Shown here: piece by piece, positions 36,402 through 47,672 of the stretch
How positions within the stretch are numbered: position 1 is the first letter of the stretch
Layout of the letters: every line of letters starts with the position of its first letter
Assembly (NCBI GenBank): GCA_963721115.1
Contig: CAVRIA010000006.1
Location: 372,001 to 436,000 of the forward strand
DNA: 64,000 bases
Source: CAVRIA01 sp963721115
GTDB taxonomy: Bacteria; Desulfobacterota; Binatia; HRBIN30; CADEER01
Direction of reading: 5' to 3'
The notes under the pieces: model-generated
What the model was told of the DNA's origin: nothing
What the model saw: only the letters and a program-made list of their open reading frames with translations
Databases searched by the model: none
Position numbers and translations under genes: made by a program

Positions 36402-36427
36402 TTTGACGTACCGGTCCGGGCACGCCC

Positions 36428-37036
36428 ATGCCCGTTCGATCGACGTCCGAGGCCCTGTCCTACCCGAGCCGCACCAGGCAGCGTCTGGAGACCCGCGACC
36501 GCGTCTTCGAGGCGGCCCTGACCGAGTTCCGCCGCGTCGGCGTGGCGGCGGCGCAGATCGAGGACATCGTCAAGGCGGCGGGCGTGGCGCGCGGGACGTT
36601 CTATTTGCACTTTCCCACCAAGGACCACGTGCTGATGGAGCTCATGCAGCGCAAGCAACGGCTGCTGGCCGAGCGCCTGCGCGCCACGCGCGCCGGCTCG
36701 CCGAAGGCCTTCCTGCGGCGCGCCGTGGATCTCATGCTGGAGGACGCGCGCGAGGTCGACCAGGCTCTGTGGCACGAGCTGTTCGCCGTCATCGCCCGTC
36801 ACGCCCGCGAGATGCGCAGCGAGGGAAGTGCCCTGGTCGACGCCCTCACCCGCTACTTCGACCAGGCACAGGAGCGCGGCGAGGTGCGGCGCGACCTCGG
36901 GCCCTTCGATCTCACCGCCGTCTTCCTGCCGGGCGTCTACGGCCTGCTGCAGATGAAGCTCGACGCGCCGGACGGCGAGCTGCGGCCCGACCTCTACCGC
37001 GTCGTCGACATCTTTGTGCGCGGCATCGCGCCGTGA
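36428..37036 (+). CDS. TetR/AcrR family transcriptional regulator
   Basis: A 202-residue repressor. The N-terminal helix-turn-helix spans about residues 25-70, with QIEDIVKAAGVARGTFYLHF as the recognition region and F-T-K-D-H following. The rest is helical ligand-binding domain. It sits between the thiolase/CoA-transferase pair and an amidohydrolase, so the ligand is probably an acyl-CoA or pathway intermediate. The palindrome at 36390 is its likely own operator, and the twin at 33391 a second target. Confidence 0.9.
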   Translation: MPVRSTSEALSYPSRTRQRLETRDRVFEAALTEFRRVGVAAAQIEDIVKAAGVARGTFYLHFPTKDHVLMELMQRKQRLLAERLRATRAGSPKAFLRRAVDLMLEDAREVDQALWHELFAVIARHAREMRSEGSALVDALTRYFDQAQERGEVRRDLGPFDLTAVFLPGVYGLLQMKLDAPDGELRPDLYRVVDIFVRGIAP

Positions 37037-37162
37037 AGAGGCGGCGGCGCGGGGAACGAGAAGACGAAGCAACGGAGGAGTGATCATGCGCTGCGCACAT
37101 CCGAAGACCACAAAAAATGAGCGCCTGTGGTTCGGCTCCCTCTCCCATCCCGGGGCAGAGCC

Positions 37163-38242
37163 ATGAGCGTCGAGTTCGTCGATGCCGATGCCCACGTCGT
37201 CGAAGCGGAGATGGTTCCCGAGTGCCTGAAGCGCTGGCCGCACTCGTTCACCCTGGGCGGCGAGGGCAGCCGCGAGGTGCTCACCGAGGGCCGGCGCTAT
37301 CCGGAGTGGCAGGGACCCGGCGCCGGCTGCCCGCCCGAGCACGGGCTCAGCCGGGCCGAGGGAATCAACCCGTTCACCCCCGACGGGACCCTGGCCGACG
37401 CCGACCGCGACGGCATCGACCACATGGTGTTCTACCCCAGCTTCGGCCTGCGCACGCCGAGCATCGAGGACAGGAAGGTCGCATCCGAGTTCGCGCGTTT
37501 CTACAACGAGTGGATCGCCGACTGGTGCCGGCGCGGCAAGGGGCGCTTTCACGGCGTCGCCGTGCTTCCCGGCGAGCACGTCGGCGACGCGGTCGAGACG
37601 ATGCGCCGCGCCCGGGACCTCGGTCTGGTGTGCGGCATGATTCCCCCCGCCCTGAAGACCCGCAACCTCGACCACCCCGACCTCGATCCGCTGTACGCCG
37701 CCGCGACGGAGCTCGACATGCCGCTCGGCGTGCACGGCGCGCCGGGCATCCACCTGCCCAAGATCGGCGTCGACCGCTTCGACAACTACATCCAGGTGCA
37801 CTGCATCAGCTTCCCGTTCGACCAGATGACCGCCATGACGGCGCTCGTCTCCGGCGGCGTATTCGACCGCCACCCCAAGCTGCGCGTCGCCTTCCTCGAG
37901 GCGGGCGTCGGCTGGGTGCCCTACTTCGTCGACCGCCTGCACGAGCACTACGAGAAGCGCGGCGACTGGATCGCGAACGGCTGGAAGCGCGACCCCAGGC
38001 AGTACATCGAAGCCGGCAACGTGTGGGTCAGCTGCGAGCCGGAGGAGCCCATCCTGCCGGCGGTCGTGCAGATCCTGGGGCCGGATTTCATCATGTACGC
38101 CAGCGACTACCCGCACTGGGACGGCGACTGGCCGCAGAGCACCAAACACCTGCGCTCGCGATCGGACATCGGCGAAGACGCCCGCGCCAAGATCGCCGGC
38201 GCCAACGCCCGCCGCTTCTACGGCCTGACCGCGAACTCCTAA
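37163..38242 (+). CDS. amidohydrolase family 2 enzyme
   Basis: A 359-residue TIM-barrel protein starting MSVEFVDADAHVVEAEM. The metal motif is DADAHV, the strand-4/5 histidines lie in PLGVHGAPG, and the catalytic aspartate in IMYASDYPHWDGDW. It is a distant paralog of the 11904 enzyme. ATG 37163 is favoured over an upstream in-frame start at 37127, whose extra residues are arginine-rich. It may decarboxylate or hydrolyse a cyclic acid in the same regulon as the TetR gene upstream. Confidence 0.88.
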   Translation: MSVEFVDADAHVVEAEMVPECLKRWPHSFTLGGEGSREVLTEGRRYPEWQGPGAGCPPEHGLSRAEGINPFTPDGTLADADRDGIDHMVFYPSFGLRTPSIEDRKVASEFARFYNEWIADWCRRGKGRFHGVAVLPGEHVGDAVETMRRARDLGLVCGMIPPALKTRNLDHPDLDPLYAAATELDMPLGVHGAPGIHLPKIGVDRFDNYIQVHCISFPFDQMTAMTALVSGGVFDRHPKLRVAFLEAGVGWVPYFVDRLHEHYEKRGDWIANGWKRDPRQYIEAGNVWVSCEPEEPILPAVVQILGPDFIMYASDYPHWDGDWPQSTKHLRSRSDIGEDARAKIAGANARRFYGLTANS

Positions 38243-38273
38243 CAGCGTAACCCCCTAACAGCGTAACAACCTG
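38241..38273. repeat. CTAACAGCGTAAC direct repeat
   Basis: Two head-to-tail copies of CTAACAGCGTAAC just after the amidohydrolase stop, followed by AACAACC. It is probably a degenerate member of the GTTGTTGG family. Confidence 0.4.
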
Positions 38274-38280
38274 TCTTGTG

Positions 38281-39384
38281 ATGAAAGTCGCTCTCCTCGA
38301 ATCTCCTTCCACTCCTCTCCGCATCGCCTCGGGCGTCGAGATCCGCGATCCCCGCGTCGGGGAGGTTCGCGTGCGGGTGGCGCACTGCGGCGTCTGCCAC
38401 TCCGATCTCAGCATCGCCGACGGCACCTTCCCCAGCCCGCTGCCGATCGTTCTCGGACACGAGGCGGCGGGCGTGGTCGACGCGGTCGGCCCCGGCGTCA
38501 CCGGGCTGACGCCCGGCGATCACGTCGTCCTGACTCCCTGCCCGCCGTGCGGCAGCTGCTACTGGTGCGTGCGCGGCGAGGCGAGCATCTGCGTCAACAG
38601 CAACTCCCTTCAGACCAACGCCTTCGCCGACGGGAGCACCGGCCTGTCGCTCGATGGCGAGGTCGTCTACCGCGGCGTCGGCCTCGGCGCCTTCGCCGAG
38701 TACGTCGTCGCGCCGGCCACCGGCGCCGTCGTGGTCCCGGCCGACGTGCCGCTCGACGTCGTCTGCGTGATCGGCTGCGCGGTGCAGACTGGTGTCGGCG
38801 CCGTGCTCAACACGGCGCGTGTCGAGGAAGGCGCCTCCGTCCTGGTCATGGGCCTGGGCGGCATCGGCCTGTCGGTGGTGCAGGGGGCGCGCCTGGCGGG
38901 CGCCGGGCGCATCATCGGCTCCGACCCGGTGGCGGAGCGCCGCGCCGCTGCCGCCCACTTCGGCGCCACCGATCTCGTCGATCCGGCGGCGGAGGATGTC
39001 GTATCGAAGGCGGTGCAGCTGACGGGAGTCGGCGTCGACTACGCCTTCGATGCGGTCGGTCGCGCCGCCCTGATCCAGTCCGGCCTGGCCGCCGCCCGCA
39101 ACGGCGGCACCGTCGTCTGCGTCGGCGCCGCGCCGCTCGAGGACGTCATCACCATCGCGCCGGCCGCCCTGTTCACGCTCTCGGAGAAGAAGCTGCTCGG
39201 TTGCACCCTCGGCAGCAGCAACTCCCTGCGCGAGATCCCGCGCCTCGTCGCCCTGTGGCGGGCCGGCCGCCTCGACCTGGAGAGCCTCATCACCGCCCGC
39301 CGCCCGCTGGCCGAGATCAACGAGGCGATGGGCGAGCTGAAGGCCGGCCGCGGGATCAGGACGGTCTTGAAGATAGGTTGTTGA
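38281..39384 (+). CDS. zinc-dependent alcohol dehydrogenase (MDR family)
   Basis: A 367-residue NAD(P)-dependent enzyme. The catalytic zinc ligands are in CGVCHSD and GHEAAGVV, and the structural zinc cysteines in CPPCGSCYWCVRGEASIC. The cofactor motif GLGGIGLSVV is present. It is close to class III/benzyl-alcohol-type dehydrogenases. GTG 38278 directly precedes the ATG and could also be used. The last codons (KIGC and the stop) lie inside a GTTGTTGG repeat, so the repeat insertion set the present C-terminus. Confidence 0.93.
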   Translation: MKVALLESPSTPLRIASGVEIRDPRVGEVRVRVAHCGVCHSDLSIADGTFPSPLPIVLGHEAAGVVDAVGPGVTGLTPGDHVVLTPCPPCGSCYWCVRGEASICVNSNSLQTNAFADGSTGLSLDGEVVYRGVGLGAFAEYVVAPATGAVVVPADVPLDVVCVIGCAVQTGVGAVLNTARVEEGASVLVMGLGGIGLSVVQGARLAGAGRIIGSDPVAERRAAAAHFGATDLVDPAAEDVVSKAVQLTGVGVDYAFDAVGRAALIQSGLAAARNGGTVVCVGAAPLEDVITIAPAALFTLSEKKLLGCTLGSSNSLREIPRLVALWRAGRLDLESLITARRPLAEINEAMGELKAGRGIRTVLKIGC

Positions 39385-39421
39385 AGATAGGTTGTTGGGT
39401 TGTTGGGTTGTTAGGTTGTTA
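39372..39421. repeat. GTTGTTGG repeat, copy G (single-sided)
   Basis: Tandem GATAGGTTGTTGAAGATAGG and GGTTGTTGGGTTGTTGGG units without a complementary arm. It supplies the stop codon of the alcohol dehydrogenase and ends against the AGGGGAGGAT ribosome binding site of the P450. Confidence 0.6.
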
Positions 39422-39436
39422 GGGGAGGATCGGGCA

Positions 39437-40973
39437 TTGCAGGATCATCCAAGCAATCCGGACATTCGGCTGCTGGACGGCGAGTTCTACGCCGGCGATC
39501 CGCATGCGCACTTCGCGTGGATGCGGGAGAACGCGCCGGTCTACTGGGACGAGGCGGGGCAGGTGTGGGGCATCTCGCTCTACGACGACGTCATGGCGAT
39601 CTCCAGGAATCCCCAGACCTTCAGCAACCGGGAGGGCATCCGGCCGGACGCTCCGTCGATGCCCTACATGATCAATCTCGACGACCCCGACCACAAGCGG
39701 CGGCGCAATCTGGTCAACAAGGGCTTCACGGTGCGCCGCGTCGGCCACCGGGAGCCGCGCATCCGCGAGATCTGCGTCGACCTGATCGAGAAGGCGAAGC
39801 GGCGCGGGCGCTTCGACTTCGTCATGGACGTCGCGGCCTGGCTGCCGCTGATCGTCATCGGCGACATGCTCGGCGTCGAGCCCGAGGCCTATCCGGATCT
39901 GCTGCGCTGGTCGGACGACATGGTGCTCGGCACCGGGGCGTACACAGCAGGAGCGGATCGAGCGCGCCTCGCAGGCCTTCGTCGAGTACACCGACTACCA
40001 GCGCCGCGTCATCGCCGACCGGCGCTCGAAGCCCCCTGGCGAAGACCTGGTCAGCCTTCTGGTGCACGCCGAGATCGACGGCGAGAAGCTCGACGACGAT
40101 ACGCTGATCATGGAGCTGCTGCTGATCCTCATCGGCGGCGACGAGACGACGCGCCACGTCATCAGCGGCGGCATGTACCAGCTGCTTAAGAACCCGGACC
40201 AGCTGCGCGCGCTTCGCGCCGAGCGGGCGAAGCTCCCGACCGCGGTCGAGGAGATGCTGCGCTGGGTCAGCCCGATCCAGAACATGTCGCGCACAGTGAC
40301 GCGCGACGTCGAGCTGCGCGGCCGCGAGCTTCGTCAAGGCGACAGGCTCGTCCTCCTCTATCCGTCCGCCAACCGCGATGCGTCCGTGTTCCGCGACCCG
40401 CAGCGCTTCGACATCGAGCGCGCACCCAACGAGCACATCGCCTTCGGCTACGGGGCCCACTTCTGCCTGGGCGCCAGCCTGGCGCGCCTCGAGCTGCGCG
40501 TCATGTTCGAGGAGATCCTCGACCGCCTGCCGGAGCTGCGACTGGTCTCGGACGAGCCGCCGCCCCTGCGCGCCTCCAACTTCATCAGCGGCATCGAGGA
40601 GATGGAGGTGGAAGTCGGGGCGAGAAGAAGAAGATGCACGGAAAGAAAATGCAACCACGAAGGACACGAAGAGCACGAAGGCAGGAGAGAAGGGTTGGTG
40701 GTTCAGAGCTTCGCCCGCCGGTCGATTCCTGGAATGTTCTGCGATCGATCCTGCTCCCTCTCCCGGATGAGTCTGTCGACAAATGAGAGGACACCCTTCG
40801 ACAAGCTCAGGGTGAGCGGACAAAGTCCTTTGCAATCAACCCACAAACCGCTCAGGCTGAGCTCGTCGAAGCCTCGTTTCGGAGAAAATCGACAGACTCG
40901 GATGGGAGAGGGTTGGGGTGAGGGGGATCCGACGACTCCGCTACCTCTAGCTCACTGCGCTGGTTCCCTCTGA
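39437..40973 (+). CDS. cytochrome P450, frameshifted, tail replaced by repeats
   Basis: A bacterial class I P450 hydroxylating small hydrophobic substrates with electrons from a ferredoxin. The TTG start at 39437 follows AGGGGAGGAT. The first frame runs to about 39947 (WSDDMVLGTGAYT). The next, +1, carries QERIERASQAFVEYTDY, the I-helix LIGGDETTRH, EEMLRW (ExxR) and the heme loop AFGYGAHFCLGASLARLE. The native protein should end near 40630. The open frame instead continues through a CACGAAG repeat (giving NHEGHEEHEG) and most of a MITE to 40973. It lies 50 bp after the alcohol dehydrogenase and is probably co-transcribed with it. Confidence 0.85.
40646..40680. repeat. CACGAAG-family terminal repeat (left end)
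   Basis: AAAATGCAACCACGAAGGAC followed by ACGAAGAGCACGAAG. A complementary end occurs at 40980-40994, interrupted by a group II intron and continued at 42980-43000. Other members lie at 44741-44895 and 57767-57898. Confidence 0.6.
40756..40912. mobile_element. MITE-like palindromic element, copy 1
   Basis: 157 bp with inverted ends CCCTCTCCCGGATGAGTCTG and the complement of GACAGACTCGGATGGGAGAG. The interior arms CTTCGACAAGCTCAGGGTGA and CTCAGGCTGAGCTCGTCGAA pair. It encodes nothing. It is close in sequence to the elements at 46077 and 56943 and sits inside the CACGAAG element. Confidence 0.7.
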
Positions 40974-40994
40974 ATTCCTCCTTCGTGCTCTTCG

Positions 40995-42979
<1,985 letters not shown>

Positions 42980-43025
42980 GACCTTCGTGGTTGCATTCCT
43001 TTCTTCTTCCGGATGAGGAGGTTCG

Positions 43026-43820
43026 ATGAAGAGGTTGGAAGGAAAGGTGGCGTTCGTCACCGGGGCGGCGTCGGGGATCGGCTCCGCCTGCGCCCTGCGC
43101 TTCGCGCAGGAGGGGGCGCGCGTGGTCGGGTTCGACGCGGCCGAGAAGGGCGACGGGCGCTGGGCGGAGGCGGCGCGGATCTCGCCGGGGGCTCTACTGA
43201 TCGCCGGCGACGTGCGCCGCGAGGATGTCGTCGCCGCCGCCGTCGCGACCGCGAGGGAGCGCTTCGGGCGCCTCGACGTGGTGGTGAACTCCGCCGGCGT
43301 GGCGGGAGGCGGGCCGGTCCATCTTCTCTCCGTCGAGGAGTGGGACCGCGTCGTCGACATCAATCTCAAGGGGACGTTCCTGGTCTGCAAGCATGCGGTG
43401 CCGGCGATGCTCGAGCAGGGAGCGGGCAGCATCGTCAACATTGCCAGCATCGAAGGGCTCGAGGCGTCCGAGGGCGGCAGCGCCTACAACGCCTCCAAGG
43501 CCGGCGTGGTGCTGCTGACCCGCAACATGGCGATGGACTACGGTCGCCGGGGGCTGCGGGTGAACGCGATCTGCCCGGGCTTCGTCGATACGCCGCTGTT
43601 CAATCAGGTCTTCGACACGGCGGGCCTCGAGGAGTACCGCGGGCGCATCCTCGAGGCGCACCAGCTCGGCCGCGCCGGACGTCCGGAGGAGATCGCCAAC
43701 GCGGCTCTCTTCCTCGCCTCCGACGAGGCGTCGTTCGTCACCGGACATGCCCTGGTCGTCGACGGCGGCTTCACCGCCGGCCACCGCATGGGCCTGACCA
43801 AGCTGATGGGCCTGGAGTGA
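43026..43820 (+). CDS. short-chain dehydrogenase/reductase
   Basis: A 264-residue classical SDR. NAD(P) motif TGAASGIG, NNAG-equivalent VVNSAGVAGG, catalytic SIVNIAS and YNASK, and cofactor loop CPGFVDTPL. The C-terminus FVTGHALVVDGGF is typical. Preceded by GAGGAGG. It oxidises or reduces a hydroxyl/keto group of an unknown, possibly CoA-linked, substrate. It is convergent with a second SDR at 43867. Confidence 0.92.
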   Translation: MKRLEGKVAFVTGAASGIGSACALRFAQEGARVVGFDAAEKGDGRWAEAARISPGALLIAGDVRREDVVAAAVATARERFGRLDVVVNSAGVAGGGPVHLLSVEEWDRVVDINLKGTFLVCKHAVPAMLEQGAGSIVNIASIEGLEASEGGSAYNASKAGVVLLTRNMAMDYGRRGLRVNAICPGFVDTPLFNQVFDTAGLEEYRGRILEAHQLGRAGRPEEIANAALFLASDEASFVTGHALVVDGGFTAGHRMGLTKLMGLE

Positions 43821-43829
43821 ATCACTGAA

Positions 43830-43862
43830 GGTTGTTTGGGTTGTTGGTTGTTGGGTTGTTGG
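43830..43862. repeat. GTTGTTGG repeat, copy H (single-sided)
   Basis: GGTTGTTTGGGTTGTTGG continued by TTGTTGGGTTGTTGG between two convergent SDR genes, 9 bp after one stop and 4 bp before the other. Confidence 0.6.
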
Positions 43863-43866
43863 TGAG

Positions 43867-44656
43867 TTACTCGATACCGAACGACTTGAACAGCGCCACC
43901 AGATTGGGGCCCTTGCGGATCGTGTGGCCGCCGTCGACCGGGATGACCTGGCCGGTGATCCAGCTCGCCTCGTCGGACAGCAGGAAGGCGACCAGCGCGG
44001 CGACGTCCTGCGGGCGGCCGATGCGCGAGATCGGCATCAGGCGCAGATACTCCTCGCGCGAGACGTCGCTGTCCGGTGAGGACGTTCGCCAGCGGCGTCT
44101 CCGTCACCCCCGGCTCCACCGCGTTGACCCGGATGCCGAGCTCGCCGAGCTCGTCGGCGGCGCAGCGCGTCAGCATGTTGAGCCCCGCCTTGGCGGCGCA
44201 GTAGGGGCTCATCCACGGGTGGGTGAGCGACCCGGCGATGGAGCTGATGTTGACGATGCTGCCACCTCCGCCCGCCTTCATGGCACGCGCCTCGGCGCGC
44301 ATGCTGCGGAAGCTCCCGCACAGATTGGTGTCGATGCAGTGCTCGAACTGCTCGCTGGTCAGCTTGAGCAGCGAGCCCGCCGCCCCTTCGCCGGCGGAGT
44401 TGACCGCCAGGTCGAGGCGCCCGAAGCGCTCGACGGTGGCGGCGACCGCTGCATCGACCGACTCGTCGTCGGTGACGTCGCACGCCACCCAGGCGGCGTT
44501 CGCCCCGAGCTGCTCGACCGCCGCCGCCAGCGTCTCCTCGCGCCGCGCGCAGATCATCACCACGCCGCCGCCGTCCACGATCGCCTGGGCGCAACCGAAG
44601 CCGATGCCGGTGGCGCCCGCGGTGACGAATCCCACCTTGCCCTCGAATCGCGACAT
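43867..44656 (-). CDS. short-chain dehydrogenase/reductase, one frameshift
   Basis: SDR starting MSRFEGKVGFVTAGATGIG at 44656 behind GGGGGA. Catalytic SSIAGS and YCAAKAG are present. The frame moves by +1 near 44080, after VTETPLANVLTG. The C-terminal part DVSREEYLRLMPISRIGRPQ and SWITGQVIPVDGGHTI ends KSFGIE in the other frame. The corrected length is about 262 residues. Otherwise intact, so an assembly error is the simplest explanation. Confidence 0.85.
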
Positions 44657-44979
44657 GTCCCGTTCCCCCTGCGCTTCGCATACCGTGATCGTTCCGCACC
44701 CGCAACGCGCGATGCGCGGTGCGTGGACTGACGAAGAAGAAGGAATGCAACCACGAAGTTCGTCATGAGCTGCGCTCGCCCAAAGACGCATGAAAAAGGC
44801 AACCACGAAGGACACGAAGATCACGAAGCCAAGATCGGAAACGCTGGACGGCCGATCTATTTTGGGAGGAGAGCACGAAGGACACGAAGGAGAGGGAATG
44901 GAGCTCGGCAGTGTGATAGGGACTCGAAAAATGTACGACCACATTCCTGGACGGCGGCGCGGAGGGACGAGGAAGCGCC
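44657..44979. repeat. intergenic region with CACGAAG repeats
   Basis: There is no gene in this 323-bp gap between divergent genes. It holds three partial copies of the CACGAAG family at about 44741-44757, 44797-44827 and 44872-44893 (GCAACCACGAAGGACACGAA and similar). Any promoters for the two flanking genes must lie among the repeats; none is obvious. Confidence 0.55.
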
Positions 44980-45420
44980 ATGAATCGTGAATGGACGCGT
45001 GGCGAGTACACGATCAGCACGGACCGAAGCCGGCTCGACCTCGATGTGATTCACGGGTTTCTCGTCCGATCGTACTGGGCGGAGGGCCGCACGCGGGAGC
45101 GCGTGGCTCAGTCGATCGAGCACTCGGTTCCGTTCGGCCTCTATCACCGCGCGGAGCAGGTCGGATTCGCGCGCGTGCTGACCGATTACGTCGTGTTGGC
45201 GTTCCTTTCCGACGTGTTCGTCCTGGAGGCGCACCGCGGCAGGGGACTGGGCACGTGGCTGGTGGGGGTCGTCACCGGCCTCCCGGAGCTCCGGCCGATA
45301 CGTCGCTGGCTTCTCGGCACGCGCGACGCGCACGACCTGTATCGCAAATTCGGATTCGAAGAGCCGAAGCCGGGCATCCTCATGGAGAGGGTCGACGTAG
45401 AGAGCGACAAGCGACGTTGA
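44980..45420 (+). CDS. GNAT family acetyltransferase
   Basis: A 146-residue acetyl-CoA-dependent acyltransferase. The pattern VFVLEAHRGRGLGTWLVGVV is motif A with the R/Q-x-x-G-x-G/A pyrophosphate loop (RGRGLG). DLYRKFGFEEPKPG is the C-terminal motif. The small single-domain type is often seen in accessory gene clusters. The substrate is unknown. Confidence 0.88.
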   Translation: MNREWTRGEYTISTDRSRLDLDVIHGFLVRSYWAEGRTRERVAQSIEHSVPFGLYHRAEQVGFARVLTDYVVLAFLSDVFVLEAHRGRGLGTWLVGVVTGLPELRPIRRWLLGTRDAHDLYRKFGFEEPKPGILMERVDVESDKRR

Positions 45421-45576
45421 GCTTCGAGCAGCCCGGCAAAGGGTGATGACTCGGGGACTTGGCTCGCCGACCCTGGATTATCGGTGACGCGGTGACGTGT
45501 CTCGCCAGGGGTTCCTTCTGCCGGGAGAAGGTGGGGATGGATGGCATCAACGTGATCACCAATTCGGAGGGATCTC

Positions 45577-45984
45577 ATGATTCCGGGCAACCCCGTTCAG
45601 CGCGTCGCTTGTATCCTCTCGGTGGCTCTGGTCGTCCTCGCGGCGCTACACCTCTATTGGGCGTTCGGCGGAATGCGCGGGCTGGCCGCCGCGCTGGGCC
45701 GGCAAGAGGTCCGCGCGAGCGCCGGCCTTCGGATCGGCGCCGGAGCGGTCGCAGTCGGCCTCCTGACCGCTGCGGTCGTCGTGCTCGTTCGCACGGGCGC
45801 CTGCGGCGCTCTCGTTCCCTGGGTGCTGTCGTCGTGGGGCACATGGGCGCTCGTGGCCGCATTCTTCCTGGCCGCGCTACTCAACGTCGCCAGTCGCACA
45901 CGAATGGAGAAGCTGGTCTTTGCACCGATCGCTTTCGCGCTCGGGGTGCTGGCGCTCATCGTGGCGCGGTCTCCTCGACCCTGA
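45577..45984 (+). CDS. DUF3995-type four-helix membrane protein
   Basis: 135 residues with four hydrophobic segments (about residues 9-30, 47-70, 78-100 and 110-130). HLYWAFGG is a recognisable DUF3995 signature. GGAGG is positioned seven bases before the ATG. No function is known for the family. Confidence 0.75.
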   Translation: MIPGNPVQRVACILSVALVVLAALHLYWAFGGMRGLAAALGRQEVRASAGLRIGAGAVAVGLLTAAVVVLVRTGACGALVPWVLSSWGTWALVAAFFLAALLNVASRTRMEKLVFAPIAFALGVLALIVARSPRP

Positions 45985-46076
45985 GCCGCTCAGGGCGGAG
46001 ACGACGGGGAGGTTCCTGAAAAATGAAACGGGCCGAGCGAACGATCCCTTCTCAGGTTTTCAGGATCGTCGCCGCG

Positions 46077-46232
46077 CCCTCTCCCGGATGAGTCTGTCGA
46101 TTTTCTCCGAAACGAGGCTTCGACAGGCTCAGCCTGAGCGGTAAGGAGTCTGATTTCAAAGGACTTTTTCCGCTCACCCCGAGCTCGTCGAAGGGTGTGT
46201 TCGCATTTATCGACAGACCCAGATGGGAGAGG
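46077..46232. mobile_element. MITE-like palindromic element, copy 2
   Basis: 156 bp, ends CCCTCTCCCGGATGAGTCTG and the complement of GACAGACCCAGATGGGAGAG. The interior has GAGGCTTCGACAGGCTCAGC and CCCCGAGCTCGTCGAAGG. Its right end lies 8 bp beyond the stop of the minus-strand secreted protein gene at 46240, so it forms that gene's 3' flank. Confidence 0.7.
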
Positions 46233-46239
46233 TTCTCAC

Positions 46240-47099
46240 CTACGGAGAAATCTGGTGGATCGTGAGCGGCTGGCCGAAGACGTTTTCGTCGACGGTGAGG
46301 AACCCGCCGCAGATCCCGCGGCTCTGGACGATGCTGATGTGGTGCGTCGTGTTCGGCTCGAGCTGAACGGTTTGCGCGTAACACTGCTGGCCCGAGGTCG
46401 GACACTGCAGCGGACAGTCGGACGAGAGGACGCGCCGCGAGCTTTCGTCCGTGCTGGCGCCTTCGACGTACACCGAGCTGCTGCTTCGCTCGATGCCGCA
46501 GAAGAAGATGTCCTGTGTCAGCTCGTGGGTGGGGGACGTGACGGGCGCAGCGGCAGGGGCGACGTTGCGGCAGGCCGTGGTCGTCGGAGTCGGCGTGCGC
46601 AGCGGCGTATTCGTCGGCGTGGCGCAGTACGGACAGCTGCACCCTTCGGGGAAGTAAAGAACCGCTCCGGGCGCGCAAGGTGCCGGGACGCAGGACGGTG
46701 GCGTGCAGGTAGCGGTGGCGGTCGACTCGGGTGTCGTCGGCGTCGGCGGCGGTGGCGTGGGAGTCGACTCGGGGGCCGTCGGCGTCGACTCCGAGGTGGT
46801 TGGTACGGGGGTCGGCGTTTGCCCCGGAGTGGGAGGTGGCGCGGGGCACCCCTGCAGAAGCGCTCAGCACGCAGGTGACCATTCGATTCCCGGAGTGCAG
46901 ATGTCGCCCTCTGGGCAAACAGAGACGTTTGGGCAGGCGGACAGGGGCTGCGCTCCAGAACGACGTTGACGGATCGCACCAGCTCTGGAACGACGACCTT
47001 GCCGTCGTCATTGCAGTCGCATGGGCACTGCCCGAGAGCCGTGGAAGCGGCGAGCAGCACGAACGCCAGCACCGGAACGGACGAGCGAATCGTCGCCAT
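46240..47099 (-). CDS. secreted dockerin-like protein with PT-rich stalk, disrupted
   Basis: Starts MATIRSSVPVLAFVLLAAST with a signal peptide ending ALGQ. A CPCDCNDDGKVVVPELVRSV segment follows, a dockerin/EF-hand-like calcium loop. Near 46960 the frame shifts to one that reads ACPNVSVCPEGDICTPGIEW. After an in-frame TGA it continues with a Pro/Thr-rich stalk (PTPGQTPTPVPTTSESTPT), a cysteine-rich segment and an ordered tail ending QPLTIHQISP. The product is therefore interrupted by a shift and a stop. The overall design of dockerin loop plus PT stalk resembles exported proteins of uncultured deltaproteobacterial relatives. Confidence 0.6.
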
Positions 47100-47261
47100 G
47101 TTCTCTCTTCACATACCCGAAGAGGAGCATGGAAGCGGGAGAATGCTGCCCGAGCGGGGCTTGCCGGGGAGATCAAGGCGTTCCTTCCTTGACGGCGTCG
47201 GATGGATCATGGCAATGGTGCTCTACGAGTCCTCGGCTCATAAAGTGCTTACGCTTTAGCA

Positions 47262-47648
47262 TTGAAGGTATCGAGTTCACGAGACACGGGATCTCCGCAC
47301 ACAGGAATCGGTCCTACAGAACGCCATCCATGCCGCCGTGCGGAAGGCGGGCATCGCGAAGCCACTGCACCCCTTGTTGCGGGCGGTTTTCTCGGCGGAC
47401 TCATCGGTGGGCTCATGATGTACGTCGCCTGGCAGCACAACGCGCAGGGCGAGATTCACGCTCGCACCACGGTCTACTGGCTCTACTGGTTCGGAATCGG
47501 TCTGTCGTGGTTTGTGCCAGTCACGCTCGTGTCGGGACTGATCACTTGGGTCGTGTGGGCCATCGCCAACCGGTTTCTTCCGAATTCGCGTGACGGCGCT
47601 AACTCAGCCGTTCCAGCCGACGCGGCGGAAGGACCGCCGCGCCGCTGA
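47262..47648 (+). CDS. small membrane protein, cassette gene 1
   Basis: Up to 128 residues from TTG 47262; the N-terminal 35 residues are doubtful. Two hydrophobic helices are clear (GGFLGGLIGGLMMYVAW and WFGIGLSWFVPVTLVSGLIT), with a short periplasmic loop between them. I recognise no family. Its 3' end runs into the attC-like site at 47597-47663, as is usual for integron cassette genes. Confidence 0.5.
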   Translation: MKVSSSRDTGSPHTGIGPTERHPCRRAEGGHREATAPLVAGGFLGGLIGGLMMYVAWQHNAQGEIHARTTVYWLYWFGIGLSWFVPVTLVSGLITWVVWAIANRFLPNSRDGANSAVPADAAEGPPRR

Positions 47649-47663
47649 GCGCCGGCGTTCGAC
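47597..47663 (+). repeat. attC-like site 1
   Basis: Outer boxes GCTAAC (47598) and GTTCGAC (47657) flank an inner imperfect stem CAGCCGACGCGGCGG / CCGCCGCGCCGCTG. The loop is AAGGA, and one A of the left arm is unpaired. The layout is that of an integron recombination site, although the outer boxes pair imperfectly. Confidence 0.5.
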
Positions 47664-47672
47664 TGCGACGAC

